From Mesostigma viride (taxonomy: Eukaryota > Streptophyta > Mesostigmatophyceae > Mesostigmatales > Mesostigmataceae), in NCBI GenBank assembly GCA_009746045.1, contig RPFO01000264.1, forward strand, positions 241,001-305,000: a stretch of 64,000 nt of DNA. Reading direction: 5' to 3'. The notes beneath the pieces are model-generated. The model did not search any database, was not told where the DNA came from, and worked only from the letters and a program-made list of their open reading frames with translations. Shown here in pieces: positions 42,137-52,938 of the stretch; position 1 is the stretch's first letter; each line of letters begins with the position of its first letter. Made by a program: the position numbers and the translations under genes.

Positions 42137-42455
42137 CACTTTCCATGATAATGTCCACAAACCAACCTAATCATTATTTATGGCCCATACTACGACCAAA
42201 GCACACACATATGTGGACCTCCTCGGGGGTCATGTTGGTCATATTGCAATGTCCTAAGGGTGCTAAATATAGCACCCCCTGGCAGGGGGTGCGCAGGGTG
42301 CGAGACAAGAGACACATATAATGCAATATTGGATGTCAAATCTTATTTGTTGGTCCTGGATTCAACAAGGCAGTGAGAAAGGAAGCTAGAAAGGGCTCCT
42401 GAACACTGACATCATGGGGTGGAGCAGGGACCCAGCTGCAAGCTCTAAAAATAAA

Positions 42456-42483
42456 TGCCCGCTACAAATAGCGGACAGTTTGG
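42456..42483. repeat. hairpin repeat, copy 2
   Basis: Core CCGCTACAAATAGCGG is a perfect hairpin; the outer arm is less exact (ACAGTTTGG). Confidence 0.7.
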
Positions 42484-43741
42484 TTGGTGACGCCTGCTAG
42501 CATTACAAAGCTAAATTCTCATCCCGTAGCAACAAAAAACATCATGGATGATCAAACATGCTAATTACATCCTGTCCAGGCTGCAGAACATCAATCATAG
42601 TAGCATATGTAAAGATAGGTAACCACGCCTATGCACAGTCACATTTGTACGTATCATAGCATGGTAAGGGCACACCCTTGAAACCACACAAGCCAAACAC
42701 GATGCTCACTTTTTTCTTGTGCTGATGCTGTAATAAACAATTAGTGCAAGTAAGCCTAGCTCAATGACAGTGCTAGCTAGTGCTCCCAGTGTATGCTGGG
42801 CTTTATTATAGTAGCTGCTAACTGGCTATGGGGTGTCCTCTACAAACAAAACCAAAAAGCTAACCAAAACCTGGCCAAGATACCATCTTTCCAAAGAATA
42901 TAGGCAAGAATACCCATCACAATACCATGCACAACATATTTAAGCATTACATCGATCGTTACTCTAGTATATAGGATGAAGACGCAGCTAACCATGAGCA
43001 AAACGGATGATAAACTGGGCAAAATGGTTGTACGCAGCCACCACGACAAAGCATTACATAAAAGTAGCAAGGAGGGAACTTTAACACCACGAAACCTTAA
43101 TAATAAGTCCGGGATTACTTACCGAGCGATAAAACCACTTTACCTCCTTCACGGCAGCGGCAGGGACTGCAAACTGCGCCAGGTCCAACTACAGCAAAAA
43201 AGGCTGGCTGACAGGTAGCAAGCTCATGACAGAAACGATGCCCCGAGGCTATTCTGGCCCACAGCGCTGATGAACTATGTGATATACATCATAATCGTTG
43301 CGAAATATTCGATGATAAAACGGCAAATACCAAGTGCTAGCTTCATCGGCATCCCCGTAGTAGTAAACGCGTGCTGACGCAATAAAAACCAGCCCGAGAT
43401 GATTGCGCGCCTCGTTAGAGGGTGCGCAACTAGGTCTATAGCATCTTTATGACGTATAAAGTGTGCCTACAAATATTGGAACGAGTCCGTGCATGAATGC
43501 TCCTGCACCAGTCAGTTTTCTGCACCGCCATGGCCGCAAATCTGCACGGACGTCAATATTTTACATTCACGTTTTCGTCCCATTGAAAAGGGTACCCCTT
43601 GTACTCGGGTCAATAATTAGTCCCTGTGTACTTGTCAGAATATAATGACGTTTAGGTACGGGACGCAGTACAAATCTAGCTGAAGACGCCTGGCTAAAAA
43701 TATCACGGAAATACCTACTGGCAATTTCGCATTATTCTCAC

Positions 43742-43777
43742 TACCAACTGTCCGCTATTTGTAGCGGTCAGTTGGTA
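43742..43777. repeat. hairpin repeat, copy 3
   Basis: Arms TACCAACTGTCCGCTA and TAGCGGTCAGTTGGTA (one mismatch) around TTTG. A further GTCCGCTGCAAG follows at once. Confidence 0.8.
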
Positions 43778-44057
43778 CTGTCCGCTGCAAGTATCAGTCA
43801 GCACGGTTTAAGGGTTAATTAATAAATTGCCAATTATACGACACGCACGTCAGTGATGTCACATGCTCCTCATCAAGCTGCTGCTTGGTCGTCACCGACG
43901 ACCGCGGCAGGCTGAGTTCCATTATCGGAACGCCGGCCCTTGCTCTGCGATGCGCTGGACCCAGTTTCGGCGTTGCTAGTACGTGCTAGCGTGGGCAGAT
44001 TTCCACGTTCGTGCATCACTCTCCTCAATCTCTGGCTCCTCATTCATCAGACCTTGC

Positions 44058-44440
44058 CTACGCAGCCTGGTTCCGAACCTCGGCCGCCATCTCTAATCGG
44101 TCTGCATCCTGCCGGATCGCCGCCTTGGCCTCCTTCTCCGCCTCCTCCTGCAGCAGCCTGACACGAAACGCCTTTGGCGGATTCGTGCATTTGCTCACCC
44201 CATTGAGGGTTGCATATTGGCCACCATGATGTGAGCCTTCGCCCGCGTGGCAGTGCCCTTGAAGGCCGCCTTGCATGTCAGGCATGCCATAGCATAATTT
44301 CCTGTCGGGTGCCCATCCTTGATAAGTTTATCCTTTGATATAAAGGTCCAAACAGTTTCCTGTTGCACAGACATCTCATCCCCGTCATCACCAACGGGGC
44401 CATCACCAGCATCGTCAATGTCGTCTCCCACGGCTGCTAA
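44058..44440 (-). pseudogene. hAT transposase N-terminus with BED zinc finger, frameshifted
   Basis: After an acidic leader, the minus strand reads ETVWTFISKDKLI, then ACLTCKAAFKGTATRAKAHIM. This is the BED finger pattern (an aromatic start, CX2C, then a histidine and a final cysteine or histidine), the DNA-binding part of many hAT transposases. The first frame stops at 44195. One frameshift near 44210 leads to GVSKCTNPPKAF and a charged helix (RLLQEEAEKEAKAAI), which fits the family (the finger ends and a helix follows). The rest of the transposase is missing. Confidence 0.55.
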
Positions 44441-44689
44441 AGACGTCTGTCGAATTGCTAGCACCAACAATACCTCTATACCTAGGATACAGTGTGAGGT
44501 ATACAGGCCTGTGTACATTAGGTATAGCCTGTATTGCCCTCGTCTCTGTGTTTCCGGCCAGCTTGGCAGCATTCCGAGCAACCACGTCGCCCGGTAACCT
44601 TGCAATTGTACGCATACTAGGAGTAAACAAAAAGACTGAGCCGCAACCTCCAAGCCCCCCCCAAACGCGGGAAATTGTCTCGTACGCCT

Positions 44690-44815
44690 GTGGTACGTGC
44701 CAAATACTCGTATTGTACGCGGTCGTACAGAACCACCGTACGAAAACCACATATTTCGTACGGAAAAGCTACGTATTACGTACAATACGCGTACGAATCG
44801 TATTATACGCCATGC
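44690..44815. repeat. cluster of CGTAC / GTACG words
   Basis: CGTAC and its complement occur about ten times (GTCTCGTACGCC, CCGTACGAAAACC, TTCGTACGGAAAAGC, ACGTACAATACGCGTACGAATCG). Similar to 41600-41705. Confidence 0.6.
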
Positions 44816-44879
44816 TATTTTTCACTGCGGACTAGGATAAACGTTGCGTAGCGGACCTGTCCCACTTCTCTCTTCGTCG

Positions 44880-45440
44880 AAGTGCCCGCGTTGGTCGGGC
44901 AGCGCCTCATGTCGCCGCGCTTCCTCGGCAGCGGCCTCCTCGTCGGCAGCCTGCCTGGCCTCGGCGTCGCGTTGGGCCGCAGCTTGGCAGGCGCGTGCAG
45001 CTTCCGCGGTTGCTTCCGCCTGCCGTCGTTGCTCAGCGCGCTCCGCAGCACGCCTAGCTTGAGCCGCAGATTCCGCGCGTCCAAAGCAAGTCGCACGGTT
45101 TCTTCAACAAGCGTTGCCTGTTGCGATAACTGCGTCTCTTGCTTAGCTCGGAGTGCCGCCAGCTGTGCCGCTTGCTCTTGCAGCAGACGCAGCACTTGGG
45201 TGAGCACCACCGTCCCCTACCGAAGAAAGGGAAGGCGCTCCATTACCTAACAAAGCGGTGTCCTCACTAGTGCCGAGAAGACCGCTGGGCGGGTGAGTTG
45301 CTTGAGCGCCCGTAGCTGCCGGCGCTGATCGACCCACCACTGCCTGATGCTGTGGGGTCAGTTCCTGACATGTTGATGCTGGTATCGCCCCTGGAGAGCT
45401 CCTGCCCCGCGGTGCCGACGCCCGTGTTGGCACAGTCGGC
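44880..45440 (-). pseudogene. coiled-coil gag-like N-terminus, frameshifted
   Basis: Three minus-strand frames together give a serine- and glycine-rich start (MSGTDPTASGSGG), then a coiled coil (LRLLQEQAAQLAALRAKQ, QLSQQATLVEETVRLAL), and in another frame an alanine-arginine-rich helix (AEQRRQAEATAEAARA, AEEARRHEAL). This is the usual look of gypsy-type gag N-termini in algae and fungi, but without a capsid core or zinc knuckle the assignment is weak. Confidence 0.35.
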
Positions 45441-45520
45441 GTGGCTTGCCAAAAACGCTGTGACCGACCTAGTGTGATATGACATTAACTTCCACAACCA
45501 CTACAAATTTAATTAATTAA

Positions 45521-47420
45521 GGGGACATGACACCCGGGACTTTTTTGGCGCCAAAAAAGTCGGGACGGTACCGACGGACCGTGAAATTGTGGTGCACAGT
45601 GCGCGCACCGTGCGGAGGTGGCCATGGCGACGTGCGTTCCGTTAAAATATGGCTAATCCGGCGGGCGACAGCCCGAAAAATTAAGCCGATGGTTAAAAGT
45701 GATGTTCTATTATGATGTTTCATAGCCAGATCTGCACTATTTGCATATTCGCTGCCTTTGTTGGTACAGATTTGCACGGGGGTCTCATCCAACAATTTGG
45801 CCGCGATGAATAATCTAGCATGCGTGCCTGCGACGGTAGAACTCGATATTCGTGGGTCATTTTGATGCAGCAAGAGCCGTTTAGTAACGGACACCATGAA
45901 AATAACCTAAGCGTCTTCAATATCTGCGGCCATTTCCTGTCATTTCTAAAATGATTTCGTTCAGGCCTGCGCGATCCGCGGTTAATCCATCCATGGCTGG
46001 CTGGCTTTTCTTGCGCGCCTGGGTAGGAAATAGTGCCGACCGTGGTACGTTGATTTGCCGCATGTCACCGCCCAGTCTGTTTGCGCTCTTAGTGAACCTG
46101 GCATGAAACTTTTGGCGCCGTTTCTGGGTTCTTCTTGCTATTTTGTTCTCCACTTGTTGCAGTTGTGCTATCAGATTTTCCGCAGCTTTCAATGGTTTTC
46201 CTTACGCTGCGTATGCCATGCTTCCTAAAGCTACCCAGAATTGATCGGGCAGTTATCTGGCTTTGCTACGCTTCCTGTATGGAGGTTTTCACACGGTAGA
46301 CATTCTATATTGCGTAGTCAAGGACCCTAGCTGCCTGGGAGCGGCATCACCGTTGCAAGGAGCTGGCGAGCTCATAAACGCCTGTCATCATGGCTCTTCA
46401 GCCTGCTGGAAAACAAGGTTGTTGTATGGAAGGTGAGAATATGCGAGTTACTTATCACATCCCCACCTGTTTAGCCTCCATTAAACATGGCTTGTACTTC
46501 CTAGATGACAGGGATCAGGTCGTTATGGCTATGAAGGAATCATGCACCTTTTATCCATAAGCGTCATGACATGGTGTTGGCTATGAGTGATTCCCGCAAG
46601 CGGTCATACCTGCTCATAATGGTTAAAGAGTTGGTGGTTGTTTTCTTCAAGCATCTAGCATTTGTTTTTCGTGGTTCTGCCCCATTTGCAGGGGGCAAGC
46701 TTAGGAATGTGCTCATGGTATTGCCTCATGTCATGGTGCACCAAGCATGCAGGCTGGCAGCTATAACAAGATGTAATATGGGCAAACTAGGTCAGAATGA
46801 CCTGTAGTTTGGTGGCAAGCTTCGTGATGCATTAATTTAATTAATTGCACTTGTTTTGGCCCAGTTTGTGGTGGGCAAGGGTGTCTTTGTGGTGGTGTTT
46901 GAGCTCCAAACCACAAAAAGCGATCATTTTTTTTTTTGCACATGACCATATTTCAATGTGAGTAAACGTGGTCAGAATGAGCTGAAACTTTGGGGCTGTG
47001 TGATTGCAGCCCTGGGCCAATTTTGATTATATGATTTGACCCCATTGCATGTGTCTATGATTTGATATATTATTTTAGGCACCAAAAAATACGTGTTATG
47101 GGGTAAACTATTTCAATGTGTCTAAACATGCTTATTCTGACCTGCAAACTAGCTGGAATTAATGGCAAGGGTTGCAATTAGATGGGAATATATGATTTGG
47201 CCACAATGGGTTTGCCCATTGTCCTAGGGAAAATCGGCAAAAAATAGCGTCTTTTTCTATTTTTAGCACATAACGGTCACATGGTGGGGGGTAGTACCCC
47301 CCCAAGTGGTTGGAAATTTTTTTAAAAAATCATATTTATGGTCCCCCATCATAACTGGATTTTTATCACATGCCTAGGTATGGTTTCCAGAAAAGTGCCC
47401 TTTTGGGGTGTCATGTCCCC
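45521..47420. mobile_element. TIR element, 1.9 kb, flanked by TTAATTAATTAA
   Basis: A perfect 15-bp terminal inverted repeat GGGGACATGACACCC (45521-45535 and reverse at 47406-47420) is bordered on both sides by TTAATTAATTAA (45509-45520, 47421-47432). Near the left end is a symmetric block (TTTTTTGGCGCCAAAAAA). No transposase frame is recognised. Target TTAA is typical of piggyBac-type elements, but the 12-base flanking repeat means the true duplication length is not fixed. Relatives: 31387-33665 and parts of 10032-11808. Confidence 0.8.
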
Positions 47421-47432
47421 TTAATTAATTAA

Positions 47433-49554
47433 TAGACACGTGACTGCGTCACGTGAGCATAAGTCCTCAGTGGGAGGGGAACATGGGATGGAATGGATGG
47501 TGTAAGCTATCTAGGTCCTAGTTACAGGGTTGTGGGCACCGCGGCCCGAATCGCTATGAATGCCATACGCGGTCACACGCGGAGCCCCCACAGACTTGGG
47601 GGTGGTCTCCTTCATCACTACTTGCCATCTTAGATCCTTGCGTACCATCTGCCTCCATATTACAGACAAACCAGGAGGCTGCCCGGATGTGAGCCCGTCA
47701 CGTCTAGTGTAGCACATGTCCATGCCGAGTCTATCACGAAAAGTCCACGCTACTCAGTTGCAATGGTCTAATCTGAAAGACTAATGGTTGATCAGGCCAC
47801 TATGTGTGCTACTCTTCCCCAGAAAACTGCACACCGTCTCTCTTTTCTGAAATGAAAAATTTTCCTCATTGCTATCACTATCTGATTTGAAGTCTAGAAG
47901 CTTTCAATTAAATCCTGCGTCCAGGATCCTTTGCAGATGGAGGTAGTCTCTTTCATGTAAAGGATGAGCAGACGCTTACCATGCGTCGCTTTAGACCCCT
48001 GTTGATTGGCCACGAATTGACTGACCATCTAAGCTAGGACGCCTATTGATATGTATCCCTCTGCTCTAGAAATTTATAGCCTCGTGACTTGTCTCATGGA
48101 TAAATCAGATGGTTGACAGCTGCAACTTGAATTGCACTTTTTAATTAATTATATTGGTAGTCGACCTTGCTTTTACAATCACATTCGCAATTGTGTTGCC
48201 CACGACTGAGGATGAACACACCCTACACAAGGAAACGGATGTCAACAAGCCTTGCCTCAAGATGTGAGGACAAACGAAGGCTCGACATGAAGGTACATGA
48301 AAGAGACTACACGCTGCCGGTGTCTCTTTCCCACACATGTAGTCAAGCCCACACGAGTCACCAAAGCAACACACGCTTGGCACACGCTTGTCAGAACACG
48401 ATAAACGTTTGTCGTGATTCCTGACACAACAAAACCGCATTCCAGAAATGCCGTCCTGGCATTTTCACCACACATAAGAGCATCTAAAAAATGGCATCAT
48501 GGCAAACTAAAATTGCCGCATCACTGCCCGTTTTATCTGGCACAAATCCAAGCATTTTTCTGTCCAGGACATATCTAGTAATGAGTGCCGAACAACCAAA
48601 TTAACCTGAAGGTCGCAGCATATAACATCTTTCACACGATCTGCACTTTCACTCGTGACTGGCGACGCAATCGACGCTTCAAATGACACGTGTAAAGGGT
48701 TGTCGTAAGCTGCGGCATCTGTGCCATAAGAGGTAGCCAGATTGAAATCCTGCCAGAAACACAATCCCGCCTTCCCTCTAGCCTAGGCTCCACCACGCCC
48801 TTAATTTCTAATTCCTGGACAACCCACATCACGTTGTCCAGGACCTGTCTCAACCAAGTCCTGACTGTGCGTCGCGCCTATATTGCCTGAGCGCCCACGC
48901 TATCAGTCCAAGTAGCCTAACCAGCGCATCAACTACTGGTGTGCTGATTCTGTCGGACGCAACTCCATGCGTAACTCACGCTCTGGCAGCGTCCCTACGC
49001 TGACTGCTCCCGATGTGGTATGTTGCTATCAACAAGACCTATACTGCATTACTGTAATAATGCCATTCCAACCCTCGTCACCCGTATATAGTGACCTGTC
49101 GCATAGCTATTGCCTGCACCAAGATGAAATTAAGGGCATGCTTAGCTTACTGACTTCCACGCATAGCATCGCTATCAAACGAATTGCTTCACAGCAATTC
49201 CTGCATTGCGTCCTTTGGCAATCATACCCCGAGCCTGGCTAGGGTCTGTTACGACACGAACATTCACAACACAAAAGAGAACCGGCAGTGCCCTTGGCCC
49301 GATATGGCATCTTGTTGAGTCGACTGGCATTGGAACCGTTGGTATCCGGGGTAATGCCACAACCCCCTGACGTTGAACGGCGTCAGCGCTACAACGTCTC
49401 TGTAAGTGTTTCCCACACCAGTTGTCTATATTGCGCAAGCATTCTTGGCTACCGTATCCATGGCAGCACCGAGCGACCCGCCATCGCTATACAGTAATGT
49501 ATCCTCGCTGTGTGCGGATGATCTAGCTCACGGACGTGACACACCTATCTGTCG
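47433..49554. other. non-coding stretch
   Basis: I see no gene, transposon end or tandem repeat in these 2.1 kb. Short frames on both strands are not convincing. Confidence 0.35.
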
Positions 49555-49772
49555 CGTCCCTTGACTGTGGGACTGCGAAAGATCTAGCCAAAGCTTACAG
49601 ATTAGAATTCAGGCCCTGCCCGTCACGATATGCACGGGAAACAAATGCACGCTTTTCACGTAGCTGCTCAACGGGCTGAAATTCGTCCTTTAGACGTCTA
49701 ACTAAGCATGCCAAGCCTAATTAGGAATGATTGATCACGCCGGCCAATTCTTAGCACTCAGCGGGTATATAT
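49555..49772. repeat. dispersed repeat B, inverted copy
   Basis: Reverse complement of about 31020-31250. Ends at GGGTATATATATTA, exactly where the LINE 3' piece begins. Confidence 0.8.
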
Positions 49773-50054
49773 ATTAAAAGCTCCTGGCCTACGGCGACGT
49801 CGGGCACCATCGTGTGGTGCCCTTTGTCCTGGAGGAGTTTGGGGCCATGGGGCCCCTGACCTCCGCCTTCTTCAAGGAGTGTTGCCGGCTCCCGGAGGAC
49901 CGGCTGGACCTGGAGGGCCAGCGGGCCCCATGGTCGGCGCGGACCTGGACGTCATATTGGCGTCAGCGCTTGTCGGTGGCGCTGACTCGGGCCATGGCTG
50001 ACATCATGCTCCGCCGTACGCGGGCTGATTTTGCGGTGCAGCAGGGCTATTAGG
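49773..50054 (+). pseudogene. 3' end of a LINE with restriction-like endonuclease C-terminus
   Basis: Nearly identical to 52062-52345: VVPFVLEEFGAMGPLTSAFF ... ADFAVQQGY and the stop. A 5'-truncated copy followed by TTTAATATATATTAAAAATATAATT. Confidence 0.7.
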
Positions 50055-51189
50055 TTCCTCCCGTTAGGCGTTTAATAATTTTTAATATATATTAAAAATA
50101 TAATTGTCGCGTTTGCGTGCCATATCATCCTGGACTGGTCATTACCGCTACTTGGAATGCATCCACTATCAGCAGTAATCATGTGTGAGATATGCCACCT
50201 TAAAATGAGAATGAAAGGTGTGGTCCTTTATGGCACCGCCACCTTCATGACAGGCAATCCGGCCCAACCAGCCGATTCTTGAGACCATGCTTTATCATTA
50301 AAGCAACCAAAAGACATTTCAATTCCAATGAGATACATGACGAATTACAAAGAGTGTCGAGTTGTAATGTTGTAGTTATAAGAGCAGCTGTGAGGCCCCT
50401 TGGGTGACGCCACTGCAGGCCCCTTGTGGCGGCAGTGGGTGTGTTCCCGACCTAGTTCCTAATGGCATTCTTGCCAACGACGACCAGGGTGCCCGAAGGC
50501 CCTGTCCCTAATTGTCTCGTTCTCAGTCTTACACACATTCTTAACAAAACCAATACATTGTCATATCCGTCAGTCCATCCTCATGGCAACTGACTGCATG
50601 CAACCACTCACGGGGGCTGCTCCGGGCTGCTCGAACTATTTCACCCCATGAAGACAACAAACCAGTTGTGAGGGAGAGAAACGGACGAACAACGACCACC
50701 ATGGTTCGTTGCTCATCCTTCTATACTGCTCAAAGCTCAAGCCTGGCGGCTGGCGCCACTAGCGCCACTTTAGACATCAGCCAATCATAACATTGTCTAA
50801 TTTCCGACAAGCTAAACTTCAAGCTTTATCTGTCAAGCGAACACAAATATACAAGGGCAAATCTATCGGCTATGCCAGGCACCGCCTGGGGCTTCCTTGC
50901 ATTTGTGTCTGGTGTCCCACGTTGAAATCCTGAAATTGCACATCTGCTCAGTGCCTCGCCGGCTTGCAGCTGTGTAACAGCATTCGGCAAACTGCCCTGT
51001 GACGAATGTCAGTGAAATTCAGGTCCGCCCAAAAGTTCCGTCAGCAAATTCAGCGGACTTGGCGCGTGAGTACAACTGAGATCCGCGGCGTCAGTACCGG
51101 GCCGCGGTATAGCAACCCGCACAAGGCTGCGGACGTCAGAATTACGCTAAAATCTGAATTGCGGACGTGATAGATCACGGACGCGACAT
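50055..51189. other. non-coding stretch
   Basis: No gene recognised. Contains CGGACGTGA / CCGCGGCGTCAG words near the right end. Confidence 0.35.
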
Positions 51190-52462
51190 AATTACTTACA
51201 GCAGAGTGAAATCACTCAAACCAAAGCAAACGCCCAGCTATTCGAACCTATATACAGAGCCATGTCAAAGCTCTATACTACGATAAGACCAATGGAAACT
51301 CCTAACGGGAGGAACCTAATAGCCCTGCTGCACCGCAAAATCAGCCCGCGTACGGCGGAGCATGATATCAGCCATGGCCCGAGGGCGGGTATATATACGG
51401 TACAGCGCCACCTCCCTCGCGGCACTCCCTCGGTCGCCTCCGTTCAATCTCCCGCCGCATTCCCTGCTCGCGTCATCGATAAACACCAGAAAACCTACGC
51501 GGGTATTCTGCACACGGCTGATTGGATTGCTCTTTTCGCGGACCTCAACGCCCAGGGACGTGCGTGGCTGTTCTCGCTTTCCTTGCGGAGTGTGGGCTCG
51601 GCGTACCTTCGTGCTCTTCCCATGGCCCCCCCATTCGCCTTGGCTCCCAGCCACTACTCGGTGGCGCTCCGGCACCAGCTATTTGCCCCGCAGCCTCTTG
51701 TTCCGGCCGGGCGGCCTTGTGGTAGCTGTGGGCAGCCGCTGGATCCCACGGGGACTCACTACCTTGCCTGCATGGGGGGCCAACAGAATCAGAATTGGTA
51801 TTTGTATTTGCACACTGTCCTCCTGACGGTGGTGCTCGCCATGATCCGGTCGGTTTTCCCCCACGCGAACATCCGGTCCGAGGATGCGGATGGCGCTGCC
51901 TTCTATTCCCCCAACCACCGGCCTGACATCGTGGTGCTGGACTTTGAGGGGGGTGGCCGGCATCTGCTTATTGACGTTTCGGTGGCGCGGCCCTTGGCTC
52001 TTAGCCACGTGGCTGGGGCCTCCCTCACGGCAGGTTACACGGCGGACCGGGCGGAGCGGGCCAAGCTCCTGGCCTACGGCGACGTCGGGCACCATCGTGT
52101 GGTGCCCTTTGTCCTGGAGGAGTTTGGGGCCATGGGGCCCCTGACCTCCGCCTTCTTCAAGGAGTGTTGCCGGCTCCGGGAGGACCGGCTGGACCTGGAG
52201 GGCCAGCGGGCCCCATGGTCGGCGCGGACCTGGACGTCATATTGGCGTCAGCGCTTGTCGGTGGCGCTGACTCGGGCCATGGCTGACATCATGCTCCGCC
52301 GTACGCGGGCTGATTTTGCGGTGCAGCAGGGCTATTAGGTTCCTCCCGTTAGGCGTTTCCATTGGTCTTATCGTAGTATAGAGCTTTGACATGGCTCTGT
52401 ATATAGGTTCATAGCTGGGCGTTTGCTTTGGTTTGAGTGATTTCACTCTGCTGTAAGTAATT
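51190..52462 (+). mobile_element. LINE-derived unit with ~190-bp inverted ends
   Basis: 51190-51381 is the reverse complement of 52273-52462 with about 97% identity. The sequence between is the C-terminal part of a LINE ORF2 (restriction-like endonuclease). The left arm is thus an inverted copy of the LINE 3' end, so the unit looks like a transposon with TIRs although it is made of LINE sequence. It probably arose by inversion or template switching. Confidence 0.75.
51382..52338 (+). pseudogene. LINE ORF2 C-terminus: zinc knuckle plus restriction-like endonuclease
   Basis: The frame contains CGSCGQPLDPTGTHYLAC (a CX2CX8-9HX4C knuckle) and, about 60 residues on, RPDIVVLDFEGG and LLIDVSVARP, the PD-(D/E)xK-type catalytic core (RPD ... 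D.SV) found at the C-terminus of R2/NeSL/Dualen-type LINEs. It nicks the target DNA. The open frame reaches back to 51262, but the first 40 codons are only the antisense of the 3' untranslated region in the inverted arm, so the real protein begins about 51382. The polymerase part is missing. Confidence 0.65.
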
Positions 52463-52680
52463 ATATTTTTAATATATATTTTAAAAATATAATTACTTAC
52501 AGCAGAGTGAAATCACTCAAACCAAAGCAAACGCCCAGCTATAAACCTATATACAGAGCCATGTCAAAGCTCTATACTACGATAAGACCAATGGAAACGC
52601 CTAACGGGAGGAACCTAATAGCCCTGCTGCACCGCAAAATCAGCCCGCGTACGGCGGAGCATGATGTCAGCCATGGCCCG
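52273..52680. repeat. 190-bp palindrome arms around an AT-rich centre
   Basis: 52273-52462 and 52491-52680 are inverted copies (nearly identical); the 28-base centre (52463-52490) is itself AT-rich and symmetric. Together with 51190-51381 there are three copies of the 190-bp block within 1.5 kb. Confidence 0.85.
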
Positions 52681-52689
52681 GTATATATA

Positions 52690-52938
52690 TTCAGGGGGTT
52701 GCTCTTTACACGAAATATCGTTTATTCAACATGCAAGAGGACGAGACATTCGTCCTTGGACCAATTTCACCTACGCTGCGCTACCAGGCTGCACGCTGGT
52801 AAGCAACTGCGCCGACATGAGCTACACACCTGTCCATACGTATCGAAACGTGAAAGATTTATTCTGATCAGGCACGCCGCAAAGGTGAAAACCATTTGCG
52901 TTCCGTGCCGGGCCGCGGAAAACGCGGAAAAACGCGAT
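52690..52938. repeat. dispersed repeat A (inverted) and the left half of the tRNA-like repeat
   Basis: 52690-52810 is the reverse complement of 30860-30950. 52860-52938 is the left half of the repeat seen whole at 28862-29035; its right half resumes at 54090. Confidence 0.7.

Larger units (their letters stand above)
41706..44000. other. non-coding stretch with three related hairpins
   Basis: No gene recognised in about 2.3 kb. Three copies of a hairpin with a TAGCGG/CCGCTA core are the main structure. Confidence 0.4.

Noticed and set aside
51262-51381. N-terminal 40 residues of the frame ending at 52338
   Set aside because: This part is the inverted copy of the LINE 3' untranslated region; it is not part of the endonuclease protein.
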